The notes: a model not told the origin generated them from the letters alone. DNA of 64,000 bases from JAPLUA01 sp964625855 (GCA_964625855.1 CAZVFC010000001.1:247106-311105), one strand, 5' to 3'. Counted from the stretch's first letter, positions 8,470 through 17,657 are shown. Numbers and translations: made by a program.

Positions 8470-9684
8470 ATGAGTCCTCAAAGCCTGAAGGAATTCAGCG
8501 GCCGAGTCCGCGACCACCTCTTCGGCCATATCCTGCCGTTTTGGTGTGGCCCGGCGGTGGATCGGGAGCAGGGCGGCTGGATGGCCTGGCTCTCCAACGA
8601 CCTTAAGCCCGACCGCACTCAACCCAAAGGGCTGATCGTTCACAGCCGGATTCTCTGGGCCTTCTCCGCCGTCCACCAGGCGCAGCCAGACCCTGCGTAT
8701 CGGAAAATGGCCGAGCGCGCGTTTGACTACCTGATGAACAGGTTCTGGGACCCGCAGCACGGCGGCGCGTTTTGGCAACTGGACGATGCCGGCCGGTTAC
8801 GGGATGGCGCGAAGAAGACCTACGGCCAGGCGTTCTACATCTATGCCCTGGCGGAATTCCACCGCGCCTTTGGTTCCGCGCCGGCGCTGGCCCGCGCGCT
8901 GGAATTGTTCGAGTTGATCGAACGCCACGCCCACGACGCGAGATTCGGCGGTTACCTCGAGGTCCTCGCCCGCGACTGGTCCGACGCCGGGCCAAACGCG
9001 CGCCTGAGTGACAAAGACCTGAACGAGAAGAAGTCCATGAACAATCATCTTCACGTTCTGGAGGCCTACACCAATCTGCACCGCGTCACCGCGTCACCGG
9101 TAGTGCGACAACGCCTGCGCGAACTCATCCGACTGTTCCTCGAACGCATCCTGGACCCGCACACCGGCCATCTGCACCATTTCTTCAATGAAGAATGGTG
9201 CGTGCGCTCCGACGCCCACACCTTCGGCCACGACATCGAGGCGAGCTGGCTCTTGTGCGAGGCGGCAGATGAGTTGAGGGATCCTGGGATGTTGCCGCAA
9301 GTTCACCAAGCAGCTTTGCGCATGGCCGCGGTCGTCCGCGAGGAAGGGCTTGGCGCTGATGGCGGGCTGTATTATGAAGGCCGGTCCGGCCAGGTCATTG
9401 ACCGTGGCCGCGAGTGCTGGCCGCAAGCGGAGGCGCTCGTCGGCTTTCTCAACGCGCTGGAACTTAGCGGAGACAGCAGTTATTTCGACACCGCGCGGCG
9501 GGTCTGGCAGTATTTGGAGCAACACCTGGTGGACCGTGTTCACGGCGAGTGGTTCTGGCGCATCAAGCCCGACGGCGAACCGGACCTGGAACTGCCGAAA
9601 GTAAGCGAGTGGAAAGGCCCGTATCACGGCACGCGCGCGTGCCTCGAGACTCTGCGCCGGCTTGACCGGCTGTCCAAACCCTGA
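8470..9684 (+). CDS. cellobiose/mannobiose 2-epimerase (AGE superfamily)
   Basis: Interconverts the reducing-end glucose and mannose of beta-1,4 disaccharides. It has an (alpha/alpha)6-barrel with the family's signatures: the MNNHLHVLEAYTNLH block, the histidine pair in HTFGHDIEASWLLCEAA, and CWPQAEALVGF. ATG 8470 (MSPQSLKEFSGRV) gives 404 residues, the usual family length; an in-frame ATG at 8398 would add 24 unusual residues. Only 14 bases separate it from the GH130 gene, so the two form an operon. With mannosylglucose phosphorylase next door, mannobiose to mannosyl-glucose is the likely reaction (family knowledge plus context). An N-acylglucosamine epimerase role is less likely. Confidence 0.88.
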   Translation: MSPQSLKEFSGRVRDHLFGHILPFWCGPAVDREQGGWMAWLSNDLKPDRTQPKGLIVHSRILWAFSAVHQAQPDPAYRKMAERAFDYLMNRFWDPQHGGAFWQLDDAGRLRDGAKKTYGQAFYIYALAEFHRAFGSAPALARALELFELIERHAHDARFGGYLEVLARDWSDAGPNARLSDKDLNEKKSMNNHLHVLEAYTNLHRVTASPVVRQRLRELIRLFLERILDPHTGHLHHFFNEEWCVRSDAHTFGHDIEASWLLCEAADELRDPGMLPQVHQAALRMAAVVREEGLGADGGLYYEGRSGQVIDRGRECWPQAEALVGFLNALELSGDSSYFDTARRVWQYLEQHLVDRVHGEWFWRIKPDGEPDLELPKVSEWKGPYHGTRACLETLRRLDRLSKP

Positions 9685-9698
9685 AGAAAGATGAACCC

Positions 9699-10877
9699 AT
9701 GACTCGAACCTCGTTCAAGCAAGAGCTCAAACGGCTGGAACAGCAGCACCGGAAACTCATCCGGCGGCCGAACCCGCCGCAGAGGAACGGCAACGGAATC
9801 TTCGACCGCTACCAGAACCCGGTGCTCACCGCTGAGCACATCCCGCTTTCCTGGCGCTACGACCTTGATCACAGGACCAACCCGCACCTGATGACGCGGC
9901 TGGGCATCAACTCAGTCTTCAACGTCGGCGCGATGGGCTGGAATGGAAGGATTGTCCTCGCCGCCCGCGTCGAGGGGTGGGATCGCAAATCGTTCTTCGC
10001 CATCGCCGACAGCGCGAATGGCGTGGAAGGATTCTGCTTCTGGGATTACCCGGTGCGCATGCCGGAGTTGGACGACAAGGAAACCAACCTTTACGACATG
10101 CGCCTGGTCCGCCACGAAGACGGTTGGATCTACGGACTATTCTGTGCCGAGCGCCACGATGATTCCGCACCCCACGATCTCTCCGCCGCCATCGCGCGCT
10201 GCGGCATCGCGCGCACCAGGGATTTAGTGACCTGGCAACGCCTGCCCGACCTCAAGACCCCTGCTTTGCACCAGCGCAACTGCGTGCTGCATCCGGAATT
10301 CGTGAATCGCCAGTACGCGTTCTACACGCGGCCGATGGCGGACTTCGCAGCCGCCGGCACGGGCGACGGCATCGGCTGGGGTCTGTGCGATGACATTACC
10401 CACGCCGTCATTTCCGAGGAGAGCATCATTGATCCCCGGTTCTATCACACCATCAAGGAGGGCAAGAACGGCCTCGGCCCGGCACCCATTAAGACGAAGG
10501 CGGGCTGGCTGCATCTCGCGCACGGGGTGCGCACCACTGCGGTCGGCATGCGCTATGTGCTCTACCTCTTCCTCTGCGATCTGAAGGAGCCCTGGAACCT
10601 CGTCAAGGCGCCTGGCGGCTACTTCATGGCGCCGGAGGGGGACGAGCGGGTGGGGGATGTGTCGAACGTGCTATTCGCCAATGGCTGGGTGGCGCGCGCG
10701 AACGGCGACGTTTTCATCTACTATGGTTCGTCGGACACGCGGACGCACGTGGCAACGAGCACCGTGGACAAGCTGCTCGACTACGTGCTGAACACGCCCG
10801 AGGACGGGATGCGATCGAGACTTTGCGCGGAGCAGCGTTGCCACCTCATCGAGAAGAACCGGCGGCTGACGCGCTGA
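9699..10877 (+). CDS. 4-O-beta-D-mannosyl-D-glucose phosphorylase (GH130)
   Basis: 392 residues matching the GH130 subfamily 1 phosphorylases, which use phosphate to split mannosyl-beta-1,4-glucose into mannose 1-phosphate and glucose. Visible blocks are NPVLTAEHIPLSWRYDLD near residue 40, FNVGAMGWNGRIVLAARVEG, the acidic ETNLYDMRLVRHEDGWIYG, LGPAPIKTKAGWLHLAHGV and the C-terminal DVFIYYGSSDTRTHVATS, in family order and length. There is no signal peptide, so it acts in the cytosol on imported disaccharide. It lies immediately downstream of the epimerase that supplies its substrate. A different GH130 acceptor specificity cannot be excluded. Confidence 0.9.
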   Translation: MTRTSFKQELKRLEQQHRKLIRRPNPPQRNGNGIFDRYQNPVLTAEHIPLSWRYDLDHRTNPHLMTRLGINSVFNVGAMGWNGRIVLAARVEGWDRKSFFAIADSANGVEGFCFWDYPVRMPELDDKETNLYDMRLVRHEDGWIYGLFCAERHDDSAPHDLSAAIARCGIARTRDLVTWQRLPDLKTPALHQRNCVLHPEFVNRQYAFYTRPMADFAAAGTGDGIGWGLCDDITHAVISEESIIDPRFYHTIKEGKNGLGPAPIKTKAGWLHLAHGVRTTAVGMRYVLYLFLCDLKEPWNLVKAPGGYFMAPEGDERVGDVSNVLFANGWVARANGDVFIYYGSSDTRTHVATSTVDKLLDYVLNTPEDGMRSRLCAEQRCHLIEKNRRLTR

Positions 10878-10900
10878 GAGCGAGAGGCACGCGGCCTCGT

Positions 10901-11098
10901 TCATTCGTCCGCGTAACGCGCCTTCAGCATCGCTGAGAATCGGGCGGCCTTTTCTTTCCGCCGCCTCTTGGCGCTGGGCTTCTCGAACCGCCGCCGCATG
11001 CGGAACTGTAGCAGCGTTTGCTCGCGGTCGAGCTTCTTCTTGAGCCGGCGGATCGCTCTCTCCACCGGCTCACCCTTTTTCAGCCTTATCTCAGTCAT
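10901..11098 (-). CDS. rpsU: 30S ribosomal protein S21
   Basis: 65-residue, strongly basic protein (MTEIRLKKGEPVERAIRRLKK..., FEKPSAKRRRKEKAARF) that matches bS21 along its whole length. bS21 sits on the 30S platform near the 3' end of 16S rRNA and helps initiation. The gene is convergent with the phosphorylase gene, 23 bases away; an imperfect GAGGC..GCCTC hairpin lies in that gap and could terminate both. Confidence 0.95.
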   Translation of the reverse strand: MTEIRLKKGEPVERAIRRLKKKLDREQTLLQFRMRRRFEKPSAKRRRKEKAARFSAMLKARYADE

Positions 11099-11224
11099 AG
11101 TTCAAGTTCAGGTTGCCGCACGGCTCGGCTTGCGGGGCTCGACCTCGGGGCCACCCCGCTCCGTGCCCCCTGGCAGTTCACGATAATCACTCGATTGGAA
11201 AACACAAGCACCTGGACGAGCCGG

Positions 11225-13159
11225 TTACCCGGTCTTCTTCCCAAACTGCGGATCAATCTTCCGGTTCACCAGGAAGGCCAGAGTGAGGCCCGGCACCGCG
11301 GAGCAGATGACCCAGACAAAGAAGTGTTTGTAACCCACCAGGTCGGCCACCCAGCCGCTCCAGAAGCCCGGGATCATCATCCCCAACGCCATGAAGCCGG
11401 TGCAGATAGCATAGTGCGCCGTCTTGTGCGGACCGTCGGCGAACAGGAGCATATAGAGCATGAAGGCGGTAAAGCCGAAACCGTAACCGAATTGCTCCAG
11501 AGCCACGGCGACGCAGGTGACGAGGAAGTTGGATGGCTGGGTCCAGGACAGATAAACGAAGGCAAGCTTGGGCAGGTACATCGAGGCAACCATGATGGGA
11601 AGCATCCGTTTGAGGCCGTACTTGGCCGCGCTGAATCCGCCCAGCAGACCGCCAAAGGTCAAGGCCAGGATACCGAAGGTCCCATAGACCAGGCCGACCT
11701 GGCTGGTTGTCAGGCCCAAACCTCCCAGTTCACGGCTGTCGAGCAGGAACGGCGAAATGACCTTGACCAACTGGGCCTCGTCAAAGCGATAAAGGAGGAT
11801 GAACGCCATGGCCAGCAGCACGCCGGGCTTCTGGAAGAACGAACCGAGCGTGGCAAAGAACTCCTGAAACATGTTGTGCTGAGTGAGCACCGGACCGTCA
11901 TTGGCCGGGCGCGGCAGCATGACGCTGTGCCAGCAACTGAAAGCCAGGAATAGCGCGGCCACGAAGAACAAGGTGATTGACCAGGCGAGGGGGATATTGC
12001 CGCAACTGGTGACAAACGTGACGGCGGTATCGGTCTTGAGCTTGGGATCAAGTTGGATGACCGCCATGGCGGGCTGGTTCCAATTGTCCGCGTTGAAGAC
12101 GAACCGCTCGCCTTCCTTAAGGCCGAACCCCTTGTCGCTCTTGCCCACACCGATGTATTCAAGGCCGTGCGGTTTGCGGCCAAAATTGACGGCGACTTCG
12201 CGGCCGGCGGGCGGCGGCTTGGACAGGGAAAGGTAGATCACACCGACATTCCCGGCGGCTGCTATCGGCGCGGCAGTGCGACTCAACTGCTTGGGAAAGT
12301 GGTTGGTCAGGAAGCTGCCAAAGGGACCGGAGACATTCAGGGCCCACCAGGAGGGCGCGTTGGGCTCGGTCTTGGCAGGGACGGGGCTGTCCTCGGCGAT
12401 GAAGCCGTGCTGCTGGTTCCAGGCCTTGGCCTGGCCGATGACCGCTTTGGCGTCCTCCGCGCTTCGCTCCGTCAGGGCGATATCGAGTGGGTTGGGTTGA
12501 GCGACGATGCGCAGTTCTCCTTCCGCCGCGGTCAACTTGACCGCCGCGGGGTCCCAAGCGGCGACGACCGGGGCCTTGGTGCTCGCCTGGACGGGAATCT
12601 CGACCGGCGGCAGCCCGTTCTTGCTCTCCAACACGCCCGCCAGCACAACCAGCAGGCCGCTGCCAACGATCATCGCCGTGCGGTAGAACGTGCTGCGCAG
12701 CCCCACCCACCAGGCCTGCTCATGTTTGGTCAGGCTCAGCATGTAGAACCCATCCGCCGCGATGTCGTGTGTCGCCGAGGCGAAGGCCATGATCCAGAAG
12801 AGAAACAGCGACCACTGAAAGAAAGCCGAGCCCTGGACCGAGAACGCTACCAACGCGAGCCCGAACGAAACGAGAAACTGCATCGAAACCACCCAGAATC
12901 GCTTGGTGCGGGTAATATCCACCAGCGGACTCCAGAGCGGCTTGATGACCCACGGCAGATAAAGCCAGCTTGTATAGAGGGCGATATCCGTGTTGGAGAT
13001 TCCCAGCCGCTTATACATGACCACAGACATGGTCATGACAATCACGTAGGGAATGCCCTGTGAGAAATAAAGGCTCGGCACCCACCACCAGGGGTTGCGA
13101 GTGGTGTGCTTGCTTTCCGGTGGTTTGGCTTCGGCTGCGGCAGTGGTGGAGGGCGTCAT
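11225..13159 (-). CDS. MFS sugar transporter with large periplasmic-type insert
   Basis: 644-residue major facilitator protein of the AmpG/PAT-like branch (NPWWWVPSLYFSQGIPYVIVMTMS near the N terminus, ADGFYMLSLTKHEQAWWVGLRSTFYR in helices 4-5). Members of this branch occur in Bacteroidetes mannan loci as disaccharide carriers. About 210 residues (180-389) between helices 6 and 7 form a non-membrane insert containing WWALNVSGPFGSF and VNFGRKPHGLEYIGVG. Six more membrane spans follow. It is a good candidate for uptake of mannobiose for the epimerase/phosphorylase pair, but that is inferred from location. Cell-wall muropeptide transport is the alternative. Confidence 0.8.
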   Translation of the reverse strand: MTPSTTAAAEAKPPESKHTTRNPWWWVPSLYFSQGIPYVIVMTMSVVMYKRLGISNTDIALYTSWLYLPWVIKPLWSPLVDITRTKRFWVVSMQFLVSFGLALVAFSVQGSAFFQWSLFLFWIMAFASATHDIAADGFYMLSLTKHEQAWWVGLRSTFYRTAMIVGSGLLVVLAGVLESKNGLPPVEIPVQASTKAPVVAAWDPAAVKLTAAEGELRIVAQPNPLDIALTERSAEDAKAVIGQAKAWNQQHGFIAEDSPVPAKTEPNAPSWWALNVSGPFGSFLTNHFPKQLSRTAAPIAAAGNVGVIYLSLSKPPPAGREVAVNFGRKPHGLEYIGVGKSDKGFGLKEGERFVFNADNWNQPAMAVIQLDPKLKTDTAVTFVTSCGNIPLAWSITLFFVAALFLAFSCWHSVMLPRPANDGPVLTQHNMFQEFFATLGSFFQKPGVLLAMAFILLYRFDEAQLVKVISPFLLDSRELGGLGLTTSQVGLVYGTFGILALTFGGLLGGFSAAKYGLKRMLPIMVASMYLPKLAFVYLSWTQPSNFLVTCVAVALEQFGYGFGFTAFMLYMLLFADGPHKTAHYAICTGFMALGMMIPGFWSGWVADLVGYKHFFVWVICSAVPGLTLAFLVNRKIDPQFGKKTG

Positions 13160-13323
13160 GTCGTTACGCGCCCTCTTTTATCATCAAACATCCAGCGCCG
13201 GCAAGCCGAGAATCCGCTGGAAACTTTGGCGGGCTTCGGCTCTAAGGGGGCCAGCGGCAACAGGCCCAATTGGCCTACCGGCCCTTAACAGAAACAACTC
13301 CAACAACGAAAGGAAACGCAGCT

Positions 13324-13422
13324 ATGGAAATGACGCAGCCTGATCACCCCGTCCTGGCCGGCCTTGGTATTATGACCGTGGCGTTGATCGTGATGGCGCT
13401 TATGTTTGTGCCGACGAGCTAG
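13324..13422 (+). CDS. 32-residue membrane micropeptide
   Basis: A short frame starts at ATG 13324 after AAAGGA (a good ribosome-binding site at about 13310). It encodes MEMTQPDHPVLAGLGIMTVA and then a hydrophobic run (LIVMALMFVPTS), giving one membrane segment at about residues 11-29. It is transcribed between two minus-strand genes. Its stop TAG overlaps the ileS stop on the other strand: both are read from the shared tetramer CTAG (13419-13422). No family is recognised; the reading frame, ribosome-binding site and hydrophobic profile support a real product. Confidence 0.5.
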   Translation: MEMTQPDHPVLAGLGIMTVALIVMALMFVPTS

Positions 13423-16304
13423 CCGCGCGCGCTTTCCTGAACCGCCCTCACGCACCTCCCGCAGATGGTCGGATGCTCGGCGACTGATCCGATATCGGTC
13501 TCCCAATGCCAGCAGCGTTCACACTTTTCGCCGGCGGCTTTGCTGACGGAAATTGTGAGGGCCGCCTCACCCGCCGGCCGGAACTCGAGCTGGGAAACGT
13601 TGAGCAGCTCGCGCAGCGATTCCTGATGCGCCTGAGCGGCTGCCACCGCCGGACTTGAGCCGACAAAGGTCAGTTTCGCCTCGAGGGCCTTGCCGATCGC
13701 TTTGGCCTGCCGGGCCTTCTCCAGTTCCGGCAAAGCCAGCTCGCGCAGCTCGAATAGCGCCTTCCAATCCGCCCGCTCAACCTCGGGCCGGACAAAGTCC
13801 AGGTGTTGCCAGGTCAGTTGATGCACGGAAGCAACCGTCTTGCCCGGCACATACTCCCACGCCTCATCCGCCGTAAACGCCAGCACCGGCGCGAGCATCC
13901 TGCAAAGGCCGGCGACCATCCGGTGCAACACGGTCTGCGTCGAGCGGCGCCGGGGAGAGTTCGCCGCATCGGTGTAGAGGCGGTCCTTGACCACGTCGTG
14001 ATAGACGGCGGAGAGTTCGACTGCCACAAACTGGCTCACCTTCTGGTACACGACGTGAAACTCGTATCGGTCATAAGCGGCTATGACTTCCTGCTCCAAT
14101 TGAGCAAACGCACCCAGGACCCAGCGGTCCAGGCCGGTTAGCTTGTCATCGGGCACGGCATGTTTGGCCGGGTCGAAGTCGTAGAGGTTGGAAAGCTGGT
14201 AGCGCAGGGCATTGCGGAGACCGCGATATGTCTCGGCCACGGTCTTGATTCGCTCCTCGCTGACGATGATGTCATTGCGGAAGTCCTGAGATGCCACCCA
14301 AAGGCGGACAACGTCGGCGCCCCACTTCTTGACGTACGCCTCCGCAGTCTGTGGCTTCTCGTAAGCGCCCTGTGTCTGCTTGCTCTTGGAAATCTTCTCG
14401 CGGTCGGCATCCACCATGAAACCGTGGGTCAGCACGGTCTTGAAGGGCGCGGCGCCGTTGCCCGCCAGCGAGAGGAGCAGCGAGGACTGGAACCACCCGC
14501 GATGCTGGTCGCTGCCCTCCAGGTACATGTCGCACTGGAAGCGTTTGTTGCTGCCGCGGATTTCCGCGCGCCGCGCAATCACCGCGCGCGAGGAAGAGCC
14601 GGAATCAATCCACACGTCCAGCGTGTCGTTCGACTTGGCGGCGGGCGTCGGCCCTTTCCAATCCGCCGGCCTGAGAGCGGCCCAGAGCTCGGCGGCAGAC
14701 CTCTCGAACCAGCTATTCGATCCGTGCTGCTCAAAGAGGGCTGCGGCGTTCCGGACGATCTGGGCGTCGAGTATGGCATTGCCCTCCGCGTCGTAGAACG
14801 CCGGGATCGGCACGCCCCAGGTGCGCTGGCGTGAGATGCACCAGTCGGGCCGGCCCTTGACCGCGGCCTCGATCCGGCTCTTGCCCCAGTCAGGCACCCA
14901 GTTCACGCGGTTGATCTCTTCCAGCGCTCGCTCGCGGAATGAACGTAGGACAGGCGTCTCGCCTGTCCCTGTCTGGTCTGTTGCAGCCGAGGACAGGCGA
15001 GACGCCTGTCCTACCTCATGGTCAACCTCGATGAACCACTGATCCATGGCGCGGAAGATGATCGGCGTCTTGCTGCGCCAGCAGTGCGGATAGCTATGGT
15101 GATAGTTTTCCTGGTGCAGTAGCGCCTTGCGCACACGCAACTCGTGCAGCACCGCCTCGTTCGCCTCGCTCTTGCCGTGCTTCTCCAGGATGGCCTTGCC
15201 AATCATCTCGGCGGGCATCTGTTGTTCCTGCGGCAGATCGCTCGTGTAGGCGAACTTCCCGTCATCGTCCACCGGCGAGTAGATGGGCAGGCCGTGCTCC
15301 GTGCCGAGGTGGTAGTCATCCAAGCCGTGCCCCGGGGCAATATGAACGAAGCCCGTGCCGGTGGCATTGTCCACAAAGCTGTCCCCGGCAAAGAACTTTC
15401 CCCTGCGGTTGCAGAACGGATGCTGGTATTCGAACTGGCTCAGGTGCCCGCCGTCGAGGCTGCGGACAATCTGATAGCCCTGCCAGCCGCACTTCTCGGC
15501 CACCGTCGGCAGCAGGAGGGCGGACACGATGTATTGCTCCTGACCCACCAGCACCAGCGAGTAGCTAAAGGTGGAGTTGTAGGCCACCGCGAGGTTTGCC
15601 GGCAGAGTCCAGGGCGTCGTGGTCCAGATCACCACCGACGTGCCCGGGTGCCCGACCAGCGGGAACTTCACATACGCGCTCTGGCTCACGTGATCCTTGT
15701 ATTCCACTTCCGCCTCCGCCAGCGCGGTTCGGCAGGGTATGCTCCAATACACCGGTTTCTTGCCGCGATACACGAAGCCCCGCTCCACGATGTCCGCGAA
15801 GAGTCGCAGTTCCTCGGCCTCGTATTCCCGGGCCAGCGTCAGGTAAGGATTGTCCCAGTCCCCGAGCACTCCGAGCCGCTTGAACTGGACGCGCTGGATG
15901 TCAATGTACTTGCGCGCGTAGGTTTCGCACGCCTTGCGAATAGTGGCCGCGTCGGTGGCGGTGTCGCCCGCTTTGCGCATGTCCTGGCTGACCTTGAACT
16001 CGATGGGCAGCCCGTGGCAATCCCAGCCCGGCACATACGGCGCACTAAAACCGCGCAGAGTTTTGTACTTGATGATGATATCCTTGAGAATCTTGTTCAG
16101 GGCGGTGCCGATGTGCACATCGCCGTTAGCGAAAGGCGGCCCGTCGTGCAGGACAAACCTCTCCGCGCCGGCGCGCTGAGCCTGGATAGCGGCATAAAGC
16201 CCCGCGGCTTCCCACTGTTTGAGCCGCGCCGGCTCCCGCGTCACCAGGTCTGCCTTCATCGGAAAATCGGTCTGCGGCAGGTTCAATGTGCTCTTGTAGT
16301 CCAT
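13419..16304 (-). CDS. ileS: isoleucyl-tRNA synthetase
   Basis: 961-residue class I synthetase that charges tRNA-Ile. HIGH-type motif HIGT at residues 64-67 (GDVHIGTALNKILKD), KMSKS-type motif KISKS near 636-640, the editing domain between them, and a C-terminal zinc finger with two CxxC pairs (CERCW, CGRC) as in bacterial-type IleRS. The start MDYKSTLNLPQTDFPM fits the family. At residues about 431-454 an extra peptide (VGQASRLSSAATDQTGTGET...) interrupts the normally continuous WFIEVDHE...FRERALEEI segment; it is encoded by a DNA palindrome, listed separately. The frame is intact across it. Confidence 0.95.
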   Translation of the reverse strand: MDYKSTLNLPQTDFPMKADLVTREPARLKQWEAAGLYAAIQAQRAGAERFVLHDGPPFANGDVHIGTALNKILKDIIIKYKTLRGFSAPYVPGWDCHGLPIEFKVSQDMRKAGDTATDAATIRKACETYARKYIDIQRVQFKRLGVLGDWDNPYLTLAREYEAEELRLFADIVERGFVYRGKKPVYWSIPCRTALAEAEVEYKDHVSQSAYVKFPLVGHPGTSVVIWTTTPWTLPANLAVAYNSTFSYSLVLVGQEQYIVSALLLPTVAEKCGWQGYQIVRSLDGGHLSQFEYQHPFCNRRGKFFAGDSFVDNATGTGFVHIAPGHGLDDYHLGTEHGLPIYSPVDDDGKFAYTSDLPQEQQMPAEMIGKAILEKHGKSEANEAVLHELRVRKALLHQENYHHSYPHCWRSKTPIIFRAMDQWFIEVDHEVGQASRLSSAATDQTGTGETPVLRSFRERALEEINRVNWVPDWGKSRIEAAVKGRPDWCISRQRTWGVPIPAFYDAEGNAILDAQIVRNAAALFEQHGSNSWFERSAAELWAALRPADWKGPTPAAKSNDTLDVWIDSGSSSRAVIARRAEIRGSNKRFQCDMYLEGSDQHRGWFQSSLLLSLAGNGAAPFKTVLTHGFMVDADREKISKSKQTQGAYEKPQTAEAYVKKWGADVVRLWVASQDFRNDIIVSEERIKTVAETYRGLRNALRYQLSNLYDFDPAKHAVPDDKLTGLDRWVLGAFAQLEQEVIAAYDRYEFHVVYQKVSQFVAVELSAVYHDVVKDRLYTDAANSPRRRSTQTVLHRMVAGLCRMLAPVLAFTADEAWEYVPGKTVASVHQLTWQHLDFVRPEVERADWKALFELRELALPELEKARQAKAIGKALEAKLTFVGSSPAVAAAQAHQESLRELLNVSQLEFRPAGEAALTISVSKAAGEKCERCWHWETDIGSVAEHPTICGRCVRAVQESARG
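14945..15014. repeat. palindromic element inside ileS coding sequence
   Basis: Two 24-base arms (14945-14968 and 14991-15014) are perfect reverse complements around a 22-base spacer. Each arm is itself a hairpin, GGACAGGCG-tct-CGCCTGTCC. It is translated in frame as about 24 extra residues in IleRS, just before the WVPDWGKSRIEAAV block. It has the paired-arm form of the intergenic elements at 63-132 and 1048-1155, but it sits in an essential gene. Confidence 0.85.
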
Positions 16305-16433
16305 GGAGTGCCTTAAAGAAGCCGGACACTAGCAGCGGCATCGGCCAGTGTCAATGCAAGGACTCTCGCAAGGACCGCCTTGAGAGCGGGTTCCCCCAAG
16401 GTTCCGCCCCAGATGTATGGCTGCGGAAGGTTT

Positions 16434-17657
16434 CTAAATTCCCCGGTTCGTCCGCCAGAGCAATACCGTGCCGACGGCCTGGAACACAAAATTGGGCAGC
16501 CAAACAATCAGATGCGGCGCCCACTCGGGGCGGTTGTCCAGGGACTGGCCGAGCAACACGAAGCTGTAATAGACCGCCACCAGCACCAACGCCACCGCAA
16601 TGCCGATGTTGGTCTCGCGCCGGTGCATGCGCACTCCCAGCGGAATACCCACCAGCGTGAAGCCCAGACACGCGAACGAAAACGCCGCCTGCCGATGCAT
16701 CTGAACCCGAATCGGTTCGGTCATCTCGTCCATCCGCCACTTCAATTGGAACCGCCGCACAAAGATCTGGTCCTTGGTCATGTTGACGGTCGGCTCCGGC
16801 ACGCTCAGCCGCCGCTCCATGTCATGCAGCTCGTCCCACAGTTGACCGAACGTCATGTCGCTGAGCGAGGCTGAATGCTGGTTCTGCTCGGGAGGTTTCA
16901 AATCCACCTGCAGCGACAATTCGGCCTGCGCGCCCGGCGTCGGCCGGCCCTCGTTAAAGCTCAGCGTCTTAACGTCGTACAGGTTGAGCGTGACCGTCCG
17001 GTTCTGGGCATCAATTTCCACTTTGCCGCGCGGCGCCTTCATCGTCATCACCACATTCGTTTCGTCCTCCAGCTTGAACACCATCACCTTGCGCAGCTCG
17101 CCCCCGCGGTTCTCGCCGCAATAGAAGATGTAACCCGGCACCTCCTTGATGAATTGGTTCGCCGGCAATTGGGCGCGCGCAAGCTCGGTCTTGAACCGGA
17201 ACAGCAACCTCGTGTAGGCCACCCGGCACCGCGGTCCAATCTCCATGTTGACCAGCGCACTCAGGCCACACAAGGCGATGCTGAGCAGCAGAATCGGGCT
17301 GATCGCCGACAGCAGACTGATGCCGCTGGCCCGCATGGCCGTCAATTCCTGGTCCGCGCTGAACCGGCCGAAGATGAGCAGCGTGGCCGTCAACATCCCC
17401 ATCGGCAGTGCAAACACCCATACGAACGGGACCAACAGCCCGATCGCTTCCGCCACCAGGCCGAATGACACCTGCCGATTCACCAGCAACGGAATAACCT
17501 CCTTCAGCGCGTTGCCGAGCAGCAGCACAAAGGTGAAGACCATCACCGTTAACAACAGCGAGGCCAGAACCTGGCGGATCAAATATGCGTGCAACGTTCT
17601 CAACAGGGCGACATCGTCAGCGGCTCGCACCCATTGTGCAACCAGAAAGGAGGCCAT
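16434..17657 (-). CDS. LptF/LptG-family permease
   Basis: About 407-residue inner-membrane protein of the YjgP/YjgQ family, the transmembrane partners of LptB in lipopolysaccharide export. Three N-terminal spans (LIRQVLASLLLTVMVFTFVLLL; LVPFVWVFALPMGMLTATLLI; LSAISPILLLSIALCGLSALV) are followed by a periplasmic jellyroll at about 130-310 and three C-terminal spans, the last with LPNFVFQAVGTVLLWR. The true start is uncertain: the first 17 residues are atypical and the family normally begins near RTLHAYLIRQ, which would need a TTG start. No second Lpt permease is adjacent. Confidence 0.8.
   Translation of the reverse strand: MASFLVAQWVRAADDVALLRTLHAYLIRQVLASLLLTVMVFTFVLLLGNALKEVIPLLVNRQVSFGLVAEAIGLLVPFVWVFALPMGMLTATLLIFGRFSADQELTAMRASGISLLSAISPILLLSIALCGLSALVNMEIGPRCRVAYTRLLFRFKTELARAQLPANQFIKEVPGYIFYCGENRGGELRKVMVFKLEDETNVVMTMKAPRGKVEIDAQNRTVTLNLYDVKTLSFNEGRPTPGAQAELSLQVDLKPPEQNQHSASLSDMTFGQLWDELHDMERRLSVPEPTVNMTKDQIFVRRFQLKWRMDEMTEPIRVQMHRQAAFSFACLGFTLVGIPLGVRMHRRETNIGIAVALVLVAVYYSFVLLGQSLDNRPEWAPHLIVWLPNFVFQAVGTVLLWRTNRGI

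Noticed and set aside
15144..16316. Long plus-strand frame opposite ileS
   Set aside because: Shadow of a strongly conserved gene; no start context or domain.
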